In this document: in pieces, positions 8,895 through 18,071 of the stretch
How positions within the stretch are numbered: position 1 is the stretch's first letter
Layout of the letters: each line of letters opens with the position of its first letter
Assembly: GCA_964402505.1 (NCBI GenBank)
Contig: CAYOCP010000004.1
Location: 62,001-126,000, forward strand
Direction: 5' to 3'
Length of the DNA: 64,000 nt
From: SLRI01 sp964402505
GTDB taxonomy: Bacteria > Pseudomonadota > Alphaproteobacteria > Geminicoccales > Geminicoccaceae
Program-made: the position numbers and the translations under genes
Notes under the pieces: generated by a model
Seen by the model: only the letters and a program-made list of their open reading frames with translations
Databases searched by the model: none
Told to the model about the DNA's origin: nothing

Positions 8895-9621
8895 GCCGGT
8901 GCTGACGCTCGTGGGCATCGAGCGGCGCTTTCGCCAGGGTGCGGTGACCCTGCCCGTGCTCCGGGGTGCCGATCTCAGCCTCGCCCCGGGCGAGCTCGTG
9001 GCGCTGGTCGGACCCTCCGGCTCGGGCAAGTCGACGCTGCTCCACATCGCGGCCCTGCTCGAGCGGCCGAGCGCCGGCGAGGTCCTCATCGACGGCCGGG
9101 CCTGCGGCCGGCTCGGCGACCGCGAGCGCACCGCGCTGCGGCGGAACCGGATCGGCTTCGTCTACCAGTTCCACCACCTCCTCGCCGACTTCACCGCCCT
9201 CGAGAACGCCATGCTGCCGCAGCTTCTGGCGGGCCGGAGCGGGGCCGAGGCGCGGGCACGCGCGGCCGACCTGCTCGGCCGGCTCGGCCTCGCCGAGCGC
9301 GGCGGACATCGTCCGGGCCGCCTCTCGGGCGGCGAGCAGCAGCGGGTCGCCATGGCGCGCGCCCTCGCCAACCGGCCGGGCCTCCTGCTCGCCGACGAGC
9401 CGACCGGCAATCTCGATCCGCTGACCTCGGCGCGCGTCCTCGACCTTCTGCTGGAGGTGGTGCGCGAGGCGGGAACCGCGGCCTTCATCGCCACCCACAA
9501 CCCGGCCATCGCGGCGGCGATGGACCGGACCCTGGAGCTGGCCGATGGCCGCTTGCGCCCCTGGGCGGGAACCCCAAGGGCCCTTCGCGCCGACGGCACC
9601 CGGCTCACCGCGCCCGCCTGA
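8887..9621 (+). CDS. lolD: Lipoprotein-releasing ABC transporter ATPase
   Basis: ATPase powering lipoprotein release, partner of the permease encoded just upstream, whose last 8 bases it overlaps. All ABC motifs are intact: Walker A GPSGSGKST (about residue 42), Q-loop (VYQFHHLL), signature LSGGEQQRVAMARAL and Walker B LLLADEPTGNLD, followed by the switch His in ATHN. At 244 residues it has about 15 residues beyond the core, a poorly conserved basic tail. The context separates it from the related MacB and FtsE ATPases. Confidence 0.95.
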   Translation: MSEPVLTLVGIERRFRQGAVTLPVLRGADLSLAPGELVALVGPSGSGKSTLLHIAALLERPSAGEVLIDGRACGRLGDRERTALRRNRIGFVYQFHHLLADFTALENAMLPQLLAGRSGAEARARAADLLGRLGLAERGGHRPGRLSGGEQQRVAMARALANRPGLLLADEPTGNLDPLTSARVLDLLLEVVREAGTAAFIATHNPAIAAAMDRTLELADGRLRPWAGTPRALRADGTRLTAPA

Positions 9622-9713
9622 CGGCAGCGGCTCCAAAGTGCGCCGGCGAAAGGTTCACGACGCCCGCATGATGCGGTAGGACAGGGGCCGCACCACAAGA
9701 TCCGGGATCCCCG

Positions 9714-12700
9714 ATGCCGCATGCTCCCTTCGTCCATCTGCGGGTCCGGACCTCCTACTCGCTGCTCGAAGGGGCCATCGGCCACAAGGCCCTGGCCCAG
9801 CGAGCGGCCGAGCTCGGCATGCCGGCGGTGGCGGTCACCGACAATGCCAACCTCTATGGCGTGATGCCGTTCTGTGCCACGGCTCTCGCCGCCGGTGTGC
9901 AGCCGATCATGGGCGCCCTCCTGCCGCTGGCTCCCGGCGGAGGCCACCGCTCGCACCGCCGCGAGCGCCAGCCGCGCCCGGCGCTGCTGCCCGTGCTGGC
10001 CCAGAACGCTGCCGGCTACGGCAGCCTTTTGAAGCTGATGAGTGTCCTCCATTTCGAGGGAGCGGCCGAGAAGGGCCTGACAGCGGACCAGCTCTCGGGC
10101 CGGAACGAAGGCCTGATCGTCCTGACCGGCGGCGCCGACGGGCCTCTCGGCCGATTGCTGCAGCGCGACGACAAGGATGCCGCCGCCGAGCTCCTCGACC
10201 GGCTGGCCACGGCTTTCGAGGGACGTCTCTACATCGAGCTGCAGCGCCACGGCCTCGAGTCGGAGACGCTGGTCGAGCCGGCGCTTCTCGATCTGGCCTT
10301 CGACCGCAACCTGCCCGTCGTCGCCACCAATGACTGCCTTTTTCTCGATGCGGCCATGCATGCGGCGCACGACGCGCTCATCTGCATCGCCGAGGGCCAG
10401 CACGTCGACAACGAGGAACGCCGGCGATTCTCGCTCGACTATCGCTTCAAGACGGCGGACGAGATGGAAGCGCTCTTCGCCGACCTGCCCGAAGCCATCG
10501 AGAACACGCTGCTCGTGGCCCGACGCTGCGCCTTCCAGGCGCCGGCGCGTGATCCCATCCTGCCGCCCTTCGCCGGCTTCGACGGGCGGGACGAGGTCGA
10601 GGAGCTGCGGGCGCAGGCGCGGATCGGGCTGGATCACCGCCTCGATCGGCTGGGCATCCGGGACGAGGCCGCATCGCCCTATCGCGAGCGTCTCGAATAC
10701 GAGCTCGAGATCATCGTCCAGATGCAGTTCCCGGGCTATTTCCTCATCGTCTCGGACTTCATCCGCTGGGCCAAGAAGCAGCAGATCCCGGTGGGACCCG
10801 GCCGCGGCTCCGGGGCCGGCTCGGTCGTCGCCTGGTCGCTCGAGATCACCGATCTCGATCCCCTGCGCTTCGGCCTCCTCTTCGAGCGCTTCCTCAATCC
10901 CGAGCGCGTCTCGATGCCGGATTTCGACATCGATTTCTGCCAGGACCGCCGCGACGAGGTGATCCGCTACGTCGAGGGACGCTACGGCGCCGACCGGGTC
11001 GCCCACATCATCACCTTCGGCAAGCTGCAGGCAAGGGCGGCGCTGCGCGACGTCGGGCGAGTGCTCGGCCTGCCGTTCGGCCTCGTCGACCGGATCTCGA
11101 AGCTGGTGCCCTTCAATCCCGCGAACCCGCCGACCCTGGCCGAGGCGGTGGCGATGGAGCCGCGTCTCGCCGAGGCACGCGACGGCGATCCCGCCGTGGC
11201 CCGGATGATCGAGATAGCGCTCGCCCTCGAAGGCCTGCCGCGCCACGCCTCGACCCATGCCGCCGGCGTGGTGATCGGCGACCGGCCACTCGACGAGCTG
11301 GTGCCGCTCACCTGCGATGTGCGAAGCGGCAGCGCCGTCACCCAGTTCAACATGAAGGACGTGGAGAAGGCGGGCCTCGTCAAGTTCGACTTCCTCGGCC
11401 TCACCACGCTGACCATGCTGCGCATGGCCGAGAATCTCGTGAACCGCGGCGGCACCAGGCTCGATCTGGCGAGCCTCGGCCTCGACGATGCAGCGACCTA
11501 CGCCCTCCTCAGCCGGGCCGAGACGGCGGGCGTGTTCCAGCTCGAATCCGCCGGCATGCGGGATGCGCTCCGCAAGCTCAAGCCGGACTGCTTCGAGGAC
11601 ATCATCGCCATGGTCTCGCTCTACCGGCCGGGGCCCATGGACAACATTCCCCGCTACATCAACGTCAAGCACGGGACCGAGGCGCCCGCATACCTGCATC
11701 CCATGCTCGAGCCCATCCTGAAGGAGACCAACGGCGTCATCATCTACCAGGAGCAGGTGATGGAGATCGCCAAGCAGCTCGCCGGCTACACGCTCGGCGG
11801 CGCCGACCTCCTCCGCCGCGCCATGGGCAAGAAGATCAAGGCGGAGATGGACGCGCAGCGCGCCACCTTCGTCGAGGGCGCCACGGCCAGGGGCATCGGC
11901 CGCCAGATGGCCGACGTGATCTTCGATTCGGTCGCCAAGTTCGCCTCCTACGGCTTCAACAAGAGCCATGCGGCCGCCTACGCGCTGCTCGCCTATCACA
12001 CGGCCTATCTCAAGGCGAACCACCCGCTCGAGTTCTACGCGGCGGTGATGACCATGGAGATGGCGAACCAGGAGAAGCTCGCCGCCTACCGCCACGAGAT
12101 GCGGCAGCGCGGCATCGACCTCCTGCCACCGCACGTCAACGCATCGCTGCCGGTCTTCTCGGTCGAGGCCGGATCTGCCAGAGACGGCTCGGCGGGCGGC
12201 GTGCGCTTCGCGCTCGCCGCCATCAAGGGCGTGGGCCAGGCGGCCATGCAGGCCTTGTGCGCCGAGCGCGAGGCGAGGGGCCCGTTCAAGGGGCTCTGCG
12301 ACCTGACTGCCCGGCTCGCCGGCAAGGGCTTCAACCGGCGCCTGCTCGAGGCGCTGATCAAGGCCGGTGCCTTGGACGGGCTCGCCGCCAACCGGGCGAC
12401 GTCGATGGCCGCACTGGATCTCGCCATCGCCCATGCCGGAGCGGTGGCGGCGGCCAGGGACAGCACCCAGGCGGGGCTCTTCGGCGCGGAGGGCGATGAT
12501 GTGCCGGAACCCCGCCTCGACGCGCTCGACGACTGGCCCCTGGGAGAGCGGCTCGGCCACGAGTTCGACGTGCTCGGCGTCTACCTCTCGGCGCACCCGC
12601 TCGACGGCTATGTCGTGGCGCTCGGCCGGCGCGGCGTCGTCGCCGCCGCCCAGGTGCTGGGGGCACCTGGCCGCTATGACGGGGCCGTGGTCGAGCTCGC

Positions 12701-13217
12701 CGGCGTGATCGTCGCCAGGAAGGAGAAGCGCACCGAGCGCAGCCGCTTCGCCTTCCTGCAGATTTCCGACACCTCGGCGCAGTTCGAGGTCATGCTGTTC
12801 GCGGATGTTCTCGAGCGCTCCCGGGACCTTCTGGAGATCGGCAACGCTCTGCTGGTCACCGCCGACGTTCGTGCCGACGGCGACGAGATCAGGTTCGCGG
12901 CGCAGCGCCTGACGCCGCTCGACGACGTGGCCGCCGGGCGTGGCGAGCTGGTCGAGATCGAGCTCAGCGACACCGCCGCGATCGGGCGGCTGCGGCCGCA
13001 TCTCTCGGACGGCGGCAAGGGAGCCATGGTCAGGCTCGTGCTCTGCCTCGAGGATGGCTTCGAGGTGGTGGTGGCGCTCCCGGACGCGATGTGCCTCAGC
13101 CATGCGCGCCGACCGGACGTGGAGCGGATCATCGGCGTCAGGCGGATCGCCGCCTGCGGCCGCTCCACCATCGACCACGGGACGGCGGCCGGGCCCGAGG
13201 GCGGCGGGCTGCACTGA
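9714..13217 (+). CDS. dnaE: DNA polymerase III alpha subunit
   Basis: Replicative DNA polymerase catalytic subunit, 1167 residues. Order: N-terminal PHP domain, polymerase core with GPGRGSGAGS and the catalytic acidic motif PDFDIDF (Asp403 and Asp405), beta-clamp and helix-hairpin-helix region, and a C-terminal OB fold (GVIVARKEKRT onward). The PHP domain begins VHLRVRTSYSLLEG; the position that is His in metal-binding PHP domains (HSEYS/HSDYS type) is Arg12 here, so PHP proofreading activity is unlikely and a separate DnaQ should do the job. The ATG lies 92 bases after lolD in a gap without obvious structure. The stop codon falls in a 10-base tandem repeat. Confidence 0.97.
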   Translation: MPHAPFVHLRVRTSYSLLEGAIGHKALAQRAAELGMPAVAVTDNANLYGVMPFCATALAAGVQPIMGALLPLAPGGGHRSHRRERQPRPALLPVLAQNAAGYGSLLKLMSVLHFEGAAEKGLTADQLSGRNEGLIVLTGGADGPLGRLLQRDDKDAAAELLDRLATAFEGRLYIELQRHGLESETLVEPALLDLAFDRNLPVVATNDCLFLDAAMHAAHDALICIAEGQHVDNEERRRFSLDYRFKTADEMEALFADLPEAIENTLLVARRCAFQAPARDPILPPFAGFDGRDEVEELRAQARIGLDHRLDRLGIRDEAASPYRERLEYELEIIVQMQFPGYFLIVSDFIRWAKKQQIPVGPGRGSGAGSVVAWSLEITDLDPLRFGLLFERFLNPERVSMPDFDIDFCQDRRDEVIRYVEGRYGADRVAHIITFGKLQARAALRDVGRVLGLPFGLVDRISKLVPFNPANPPTLAEAVAMEPRLAEARDGDPAVARMIEIALALEGLPRHASTHAAGVVIGDRPLDELVPLTCDVRSGSAVTQFNMKDVEKAGLVKFDFLGLTTLTMLRMAENLVNRGGTRLDLASLGLDDAATYALLSRAETAGVFQLESAGMRDALRKLKPDCFEDIIAMVSLYRPGPMDNIPRYINVKHGTEAPAYLHPMLEPILKETNGVIIYQEQVMEIAKQLAGYTLGGADLLRRAMGKKIKAEMDAQRATFVEGATARGIGRQMADVIFDSVAKFASYGFNKSHAAAYALLAYHTAYLKANHPLEFYAAVMTMEMANQEKLAAYRHEMRQRGIDLLPPHVNASLPVFSVEAGSARDGSAGGVRFALAAIKGVGQAAMQALCAEREARGPFKGLCDLTARLAGKGFNRRLLEALIKAGALDGLAANRATSMAALDLAIAHAGAVAAARDSTQAGLFGAEGDDVPEPRLDALDDWPLGERLGHEFDVLGVYLSAHPLDGYVVALGRRGVVAAAQVLGAPGRYDGAVVELAGVIVARKEKRTERSRFAFLQISDTSAQFEVMLFADVLERSRDLLEIGNALLVTADVRADGDEIRFAAQRLTPLDDVAAGRGELVEIELSDTAAIGRLRPHLSDGGKGAMVRLVLCLEDGFEVVVALPDAMCLSHARRPDVERIIGVRRIAACGRSTIDHGTAAGPEGGGLH

Positions 13218-13250
13218 GCCGCACTGAGCCGCACAGAGCCATATTGAGCT
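13211..13250. repeat. Four-copy 10-bp tandem repeat at dnaE 3' end
   Basis: Units GCACTGAGCC, GCACTGAGCC, GCACAGAGCC, ATATTGAGCT follow head to tail with an exact 10-base period. The first unit contains the dnaE stop codon and the last ends 15 bases before the -35 element of tRNA-Val. Copies 1 and 2 are identical; 3 and 4 diverge. Confidence 0.8.
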
Positions 13251-13264
13251 GCCTCGACCGGATC

Positions 13265-13293
13265 TTGCCGGGCGCTGCCGCCGTTCCTATGGT
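13265..13293 (+). promoter_or_regulatory. Sigma-70-type promoter of tRNA-Val
   Basis: TTGCCG (13265-13270), a 17-base spacer and TATGGT (13288-13293), placing the transcription start around 13300, just before the tRNA 5' end. Confidence 0.6.
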
Positions 13294-13302
13294 CTTGCGG
13301 TC

Positions 13303-13377
13303 GCGGGCGTAGCTCAGCGGTAGAGCACGGCGTTTACACCGCCGGTGTCGGAGGTTCGACCCCTTCCGCCCGCACCA
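13303..13377 (+). tRNA. tRNA-Val (anticodon UAC)
   Basis: Full cloverleaf: acceptor GCGGGCG pairs with CGCCCGC, D arm GCTC...GAGC, anticodon stem CGGCG/CGCCG with loop TTTACAC (anticodon TAC at 13335-13337), T arm GGAGG-TTCGACC-CCTTC with one G-U pair, discriminator A and encoded CCA. It converges with rodA on the other strand. Confidence 0.96.
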
Positions 13378-13413
13378 GCCGCCGCGCTCCTGGCGCTCGG
13401 GCCGGCGGTTGCG

Positions 13414-14559
13414 TCAGAGATCGGTCGGAAAGCGCGGTATGTTGGTCGTGTGGTGCACGTCGACCGACAGCAGGAGCCCGAAGCCGACCAGCGTCGTGAG
13501 CATCGCCGTGCCGCCATACGAGATCATCGGCAGGGGCACGCCGACCACCGGAATGAGGCCGGTCACCATGGCGACATTGATCACCACGTAGAGAAAGAAA
13601 TTGACGCCGATGCCCATCGCCAGGAGCCGGCCGAACTGGTGCGTCGCCCGCAGGGCGACGCCGAGCGACAGCGCCACGACGGCGAGGTAGAGCAGGAGCA
13701 CGATCATGGCGCCGACGAAGCCCGTCTCCTCGGCGAGCATGGTGAAGGCGAAGTCGGTCTGCTTCTCGGGCAGGAAGCTGAGCTGGGCCTGGCTGCCCAT
13801 GAGAAAGCCCTTGCCCCAGAAACCGCCCGAGCCGAGCGCGATCTTGCTCTGGATGATGTGGTAGCCGGCACCCAGAGGGTCGGTCTCGGGATCGAGAAAG
13901 GTCATGACGCGCTGGCGCTGGTAGTCGTGCAGGCTGCTCCAGGCGATCGGCAGCGCACCGGCGACGGCGGCGATGGCGAGGCCGAATTTCCAGAGCCGCA
14001 CGCCCGCGACGAAGAGCATCGCACCGCCTGCGGCCAGCAGCATGATGCTGGTGCCGAGGTCCGGCTGCTTGAGGACGAGAAGCGCCGGCAGGCCGATCAT
14101 CAGGAGGGGCGGCAGGAGATAGAGCGGCCGCTTGACCTCGTCGAGATAGGCACTGTGGAAATAGCGGGCGAGGCAGAGCACGAGGCCGATCTTCATCAGC
14201 TCCGAAGGCTGGATCTGGACGAAGCCGAGATCGACCCAGCGCTGCGCTCCCTTGTTGATCTCGCCGAGGATCTCGACGCCGATCAGCATGACGAGTGCAG
14301 CGCCATAAAGCGCGTAGGACCAGCGGTACCAGAAGCGGATGTCGACGAGCGCCACGGTCACCATGACGAGAAGGCCGAAAGCGAGCCTCACGCCGTGGCG
14401 CCAGGCCCAGGGCTGATGATGCCCGCCACCGGCGGAGTAGAGGACGAGATAGCCGATGCAGCCGATCAGCAGAAGCAGGGCGACGAACGGCCAGTGGAGG
14501 GAGGCCAGCTTCTCGGCGAAGCGGAGCTCCTGGGGGCGGATGCGCGCCGTGCCGGCCAT
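13414..14559 (-). CDS. rodA: Rod-shape peptidoglycan glycosyltransferase RodA (SEDS family)
   Basis: Polymerises lipid II into glycan strands in the elongasome together with PBP2. A 381-residue integral membrane protein with about ten hydrophobic helices and the SEDS signatures LGSGGFWGKGF and FLPEKQTDFAF, the latter in the large periplasmic loop where the catalytic Asp of the family lies, and the C-terminal GVPLPMISYGGTAML. The last gene of the mreB-mreC-mreD-mrdA-rodA run, starting 20 bases after the mrdA stop. MreBCD context and the mrdA partner separate it from FtsW. Confidence 0.96.
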   Translation of the reverse strand: MAGTARIRPQELRFAEKLASLHWPFVALLLLIGCIGYLVLYSAGGGHHQPWAWRHGVRLAFGLLVMVTVALVDIRFWYRWSYALYGAALVMLIGVEILGEINKGAQRWVDLGFVQIQPSELMKIGLVLCLARYFHSAYLDEVKRPLYLLPPLLMIGLPALLVLKQPDLGTSIMLLAAGGAMLFVAGVRLWKFGLAIAAVAGALPIAWSSLHDYQRQRVMTFLDPETDPLGAGYHIIQSKIALGSGGFWGKGFLMGSQAQLSFLPEKQTDFAFTMLAEETGFVGAMIVLLLYLAVVALSLGVALRATHQFGRLLAMGIGVNFFLYVVINVAMVTGLIPVVGVPLPMISYGGTAMLTTLVGFGLLLSVDVHHTTNIPRFPTDL

Positions 14560-14579
14560 GGGTCAGCCTGCCCCGCCGC

Positions 14580-16418
14580 TCAAAGGCTGGCCGCGACCGT
14601 GGCCGCACCCGGGGCGATCTCGAGCACCCGGGTCATGATGTCCCGGGCGATCGGTGCCGCGGCACCGCTGCCGCTCTGACCGTGCTCGACGATCACGGCG
14701 ACCGCGTAGCGCGGGCGGTCGGTCGGCGCGAAGCAGACGAACAGCGCATGGTGGCGGTGCTCCCAGGGGCGATCCTTGCGCTTGTGCAGGTTGGCGGCCC
14801 GCTCCGCCCGGGTGATGCGGCGCACCTGCGAGGTGCCGGACTTGCCCGCCATCTGCACGCCGTCGAGCTTCAGGCGCTGGCGGTAGGCCGTGCCGCGCTG
14901 GCTGTTGACGACCATGGACATGCCCTTGAGCACGTGGTCGAGCGACGCCTGCGAGACGCCGACCGAGCCGGCCGCCTCGGGCGGGGTCGAGGGATCGCGG
15001 TAGAACCAGGGCGTGACGGCCCGACCGCCATTGCACAAACGGGCGGTCATGATGGCGAGCTGCAAGGGTGTCGCCAGCATGTAGCCCTGGCCGATGCCGA
15101 TCACCAGGGTCTCGCCCTTCTGCCAGGGCTCGCCCAGCGTCTCGCGCTTCCACTGGCTGGTCGGCACGAGGCCCGGCTGCTCGCCCGGAAGATCGAGGCC
15201 GAGCGTGGCGCCCAGGCCGAAGCGTTTGGCCATGGCGGCGATGCCGTCGACACCAACCCGCCGTGCCAGATCGTAGAAGTAGACATCGCAGGACTGGGCG
15301 ATCGCCTCGTGCATCGCCACCCGGCCATGGCTCTTCCAGCAATGGAACTTCGAGTTGCCGAGACTGACGCTGCCGCCGCAGAAGACGTCGTAGCTGGGCG
15401 TCACCAGCCCCGCCTCGAGGGCGGCGAGCGCCACCATCATCTTGAAGGTGGAGCCGGGCGGATACTGGCCGCGGATGCATTTGTTGACGAGGGGCGTGCG
15501 CGGGTTGTCGCGCCATTCCTTCCACTGCTGATGCGACAGCCGGCCGGTGAAGGCCGCGGGGTCGTAGCTCGGCACCGAGGCGAGCGCCAGGACGGCGCCG
15601 GTGTCGACATCGACGACGACAGCGCTGGCCGAGAGCTCGCTCGACAGGCGCTCGAAGCAGAAGACCTGCAGCTCGGCGTCGAGCGAGAGCCGGATATCGG
15701 TGCCGCCGACCCCGTCGTCGCGATCGAGCTCGCGGATCTCGCGGCCGATGGCATTGACCTCGATCCGGCTGCGGCCGGCTTCGCCGCGCAAGAGCGCGTC
15801 GTGCGACTTCTCGATGCCGTTCTTGCCGACCCGGAACTCCGGCAGCCGCATCAGCGGGTCCGGGTCCGCCGCCTGCTCCTCCGGGCTGACCGGCCCGACA
15901 TAGCCGAGGACATGGGCCAGGACCTCGGCTTGCGGGTAGTCGCGAAGAAGGGTGGAATCGAGGACCACGCCCGGCAGATGCGGGCTGCGCACGGCGACCG
16001 TGGTCACCTCGTCCCAGCTCAGCCCCTCGCGCACCAGAACCGGCACGAAGGCGCGCTGCGTGCGCGCGGTGCTCAGGATCTCGTCGATCTGCGCCTCGTC
16101 CAACGGGATCAGCCGGGCGAGATCGAGAAGGGTTCGCGCCAGATCGGGTGTGTTCTCGCGAATGATGCGCAGCCGGTAGCTCGGCACGTTGCGCGCCAGG
16201 ATGCGGCCCTCGCGATCGAAGATGCGGCCGCGCGGCGGCACGATCAGCCGCTGGTTGACCCTATTCTCCTCGGCCAGCAGGGCGTAGCGCGACGCATCGT
16301 CGACCTGCAGGTGCCAGAGCCTTGCGCCGAGAAGGCCGAAGAGGCCGATCTGGGCGGCACCGACGACGAGGGCGCGGCGGGTGAAGGTGCGCGTGCGGTC
16401 AGCCGCGTGGTGCTGCAT
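14580..16418 (-). CDS. mrdA: Penicillin-binding protein 2 (elongasome transpeptidase)
   Basis: Class B PBP that cross-links lateral-wall peptidoglycan. A 612-residue protein with a short cytoplasmic N-terminus, one membrane anchor (about residues 14-33), a pedestal domain (RGRIFDREGRILARN) and a transpeptidase domain. Active-site motifs are STFK (Ser323), SCD in the SxN position (SQSCDVYFYDLA, usual for PBP2) and KSGT (526-529). The last 20 bases of mreD overlap its start, and rodA follows. Inhibition by amdinocillin is a family property, not tested here. Confidence 0.96.
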   Translation of the reverse strand: MQHHAADRTRTFTRRALVVGAAQIGLFGLLGARLWHLQVDDASRYALLAEENRVNQRLIVPPRGRIFDREGRILARNVPSYRLRIIRENTPDLARTLLDLARLIPLDEAQIDEILSTARTQRAFVPVLVREGLSWDEVTTVAVRSPHLPGVVLDSTLLRDYPQAEVLAHVLGYVGPVSPEEQAADPDPLMRLPEFRVGKNGIEKSHDALLRGEAGRSRIEVNAIGREIRELDRDDGVGGTDIRLSLDAELQVFCFERLSSELSASAVVVDVDTGAVLALASVPSYDPAAFTGRLSHQQWKEWRDNPRTPLVNKCIRGQYPPGSTFKMMVALAALEAGLVTPSYDVFCGGSVSLGNSKFHCWKSHGRVAMHEAIAQSCDVYFYDLARRVGVDGIAAMAKRFGLGATLGLDLPGEQPGLVPTSQWKRETLGEPWQKGETLVIGIGQGYMLATPLQLAIMTARLCNGGRAVTPWFYRDPSTPPEAAGSVGVSQASLDHVLKGMSMVVNSQRGTAYRQRLKLDGVQMAGKSGTSQVRRITRAERAANLHKRKDRPWEHRHHALFVCFAPTDRPRYAVAVIVEHGQSGSGAAAPIARDIMTRVLEIAPGAATVAASL

Positions 16419-16965
16419 GGCTCGACTTCGGCAGAAGGGGAAGGAGCATGGCGAGCACGAGGCTGACCAGCGGATAGGCGGCGATGGTGAGCAGCATCTC
16501 GAAGAGCACCGGACGCAGCGGCAGGGCGGCCTGCCAGAAGAGGCAGGCTATCAGCCAGCGCAGGCCGAGCAGCAGGAGGGCCACGAGGCAGAAGCAGGCC
16601 CAGAGCACGCCGAACGAGCGGCCGGAGAGGAAGCGCCGGGGAGCCAGGAGCGCCAGCCGCGTGGCGAAGAGGGCGAGGGCGGTGAGCCCGAGCGGCATGC
16701 CGGCGGCGGCGTCGAGAAGCAGCGTCAGGATCAGGATCAGGCCGTTGCCGAGCAGGTCGGGGCGCTGCACCGTCCAGTAGAAGATGCCGGCAAGGCTGAG
16801 AAGCGGGGCGATGGTGGTGGGTGCCGCACTCGGCAAGGGTGCGAGGTCGATGCAGATCAACAGGAAAACCGAGACGAAGGGCAGGGCGGCACGGGCGAGG
16901 TCACCCGGCCGGCCGCTCGCCGCGACCCCGATCTCACCGAGCCCGCCTGGTCCGCGAATGCTCAT
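16399..16965 (-). CDS. mreD: Rod-shape-determining protein MreD
   Basis: Small inner-membrane component of the elongasome. At 188 residues with five to six hydrophobic helices it is the usual size, and its position between mreC and mrdA is the standard one. The ATG overlaps the mreC stop (ATGA) and the gene's 3' end overlaps mrdA by 20 bases, so the three are tightly coupled. Sequence conservation in this family is low; the assignment rests on topology and context. Confidence 0.88.
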   Translation of the reverse strand: MSIRGPGGLGEIGVAASGRPGDLARAALPFVSVFLLICIDLAPLPSAAPTTIAPLLSLAGIFYWTVQRPDLLGNGLILILTLLLDAAAGMPLGLTALALFATRLALLAPRRFLSGRSFGVLWACFCLVALLLLGLRWLIACLFWQAALPLRPVLFEMLLTIAAYPLVSLVLAMLLPLLPKSSHAAPRG

Positions 16966-17927
16966 CCGCCGACCGGCCAGGCCACGGCACCGTGCCGCCC
17001 GGTTTCCCGCGGGCTCGATCCCCGCTGGTCGGCGAGCGCCGGCGCCGGCTCGGGCTCCGGCGAGGCGGGCTCCACCCCGCTCTCCGGCGGCGGCAGCGGG
17101 GCGTGTCTCAGGACCGAGACGAAATCGACCGCCGGCCAGTCGACGAAGGTGCGGACCGCCACCCGGCTGCCGTCGATCCGCGCGATCTCGCCGATCATCA
17201 ATCCCGCCGGCAGGACGCCGCCCTTGCCCGAGGTCATCACCCGGTCGCCGATCGAGAAGCGCGGATTCATGGGCAGGAACTGGAGCTTGGGCTCGGAGGT
17301 GTTGTCGCCGGCGAGCAGCGCCTGGTCGCCCGACCGCTCGACGATCACCGGCAATTTCGAGTTGAAGTCGGTGAGCAGGAGGACGCGCGAGGAGCGGGCG
17401 CCGACGTCGATGATCCGGCCGATCATGCCTTGCGGCGCCAGCACCGCCATGCCGACCTCGATGGCGTGGTCGCTGCCGGCGTCGATCAGGCGGGTATGGA
17501 CGAAAGGCCCGGCCGAATCGGCGACGATGCGGGCCGTGGTCCAACGGGCGTCGGGCACCGCCGTCGGCATGTCGAGCATGGTCCGCAAGGACCGGTTCTC
17601 GACGGTGAGCCAGACCGCGCGCGACTGCCATTCGAGCAGCCGGCGATTCTCGGCGCGCAGCCGCTCGTTCTCGGCGCGCACCGCGAGCAGGGCGCCGATC
17701 TGATCGCCCAGGCGGCGGGTCAGGGCAATGGGCTCGCGCACCAGGGCGACCGCCGGCAGCATGCGGTCGGCGATGCCGTCGGCCACCACCTCGACAACAC
17801 GCACGTCGAGCCGGGCGAGCGCCAGGAGCAGCAGCGCCACACCGATGGCGGCGACCAGGACCGGGCGCTCGCCGGCGGCGCGGAGCGCCGATCCGAGCTG
17901 GACGAAGCGGTCGATGGCGATCTTCAC
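16962..17927 (-). CDS. mreC: Rod-shape-determining protein MreC
   Basis: Periplasmic scaffold linking MreB/MreD to PBP2. A 321-residue protein with an N-terminal cytoplasmic stub, one transmembrane helix (about residues 23-41), a coiled coil (AVRAENERLRAENRRLLE) and the beta domains with GMIGRIIDVG and DRVMTSGKGGVLPAGL. The C-terminus is a Pro/Glu-rich low-complexity tail, variable in the family. The start is GTG with an AGGA just upstream. The 144-base gap to mreB holds no recognisable gene. Confidence 0.94.
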   Translation of the reverse strand: MKIAIDRFVQLGSALRAAGERPVLVAAIGVALLLLALARLDVRVVEVVADGIADRMLPAVALVREPIALTRRLGDQIGALLAVRAENERLRAENRRLLEWQSRAVWLTVENRSLRTMLDMPTAVPDARWTTARIVADSAGPFVHTRLIDAGSDHAIEVGMAVLAPQGMIGRIIDVGARSSRVLLLTDFNSKLPVIVERSGDQALLAGDNTSEPKLQFLPMNPRFSIGDRVMTSGKGGVLPAGLMIGEIARIDGSRVAVRTFVDWPAVDFVSVLRHAPLPPPESGVEPASPEPEPAPALADQRGSSPRETGRHGAVAWPVGG

Positions 17928-18071
17928 TGTCCTGCCGCAGGCTGCATTGACGGACGGTACATTAGCACGGCAGCGGCCCTCCGCCGCAACATGGCATCGA
18001 CCCTTCCGTGGTGCCGCAACTCTATGTCACCCACCTGCAACAAAAGGTTAACGGCATGGCTCGACTTTCGC

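Noticed and set aside
9162..13214. 1350-codon minus-strand ORF opposite dnaE
   Set aside because: Antisense shadow of dnaE, which is complete with catalytic motifs.
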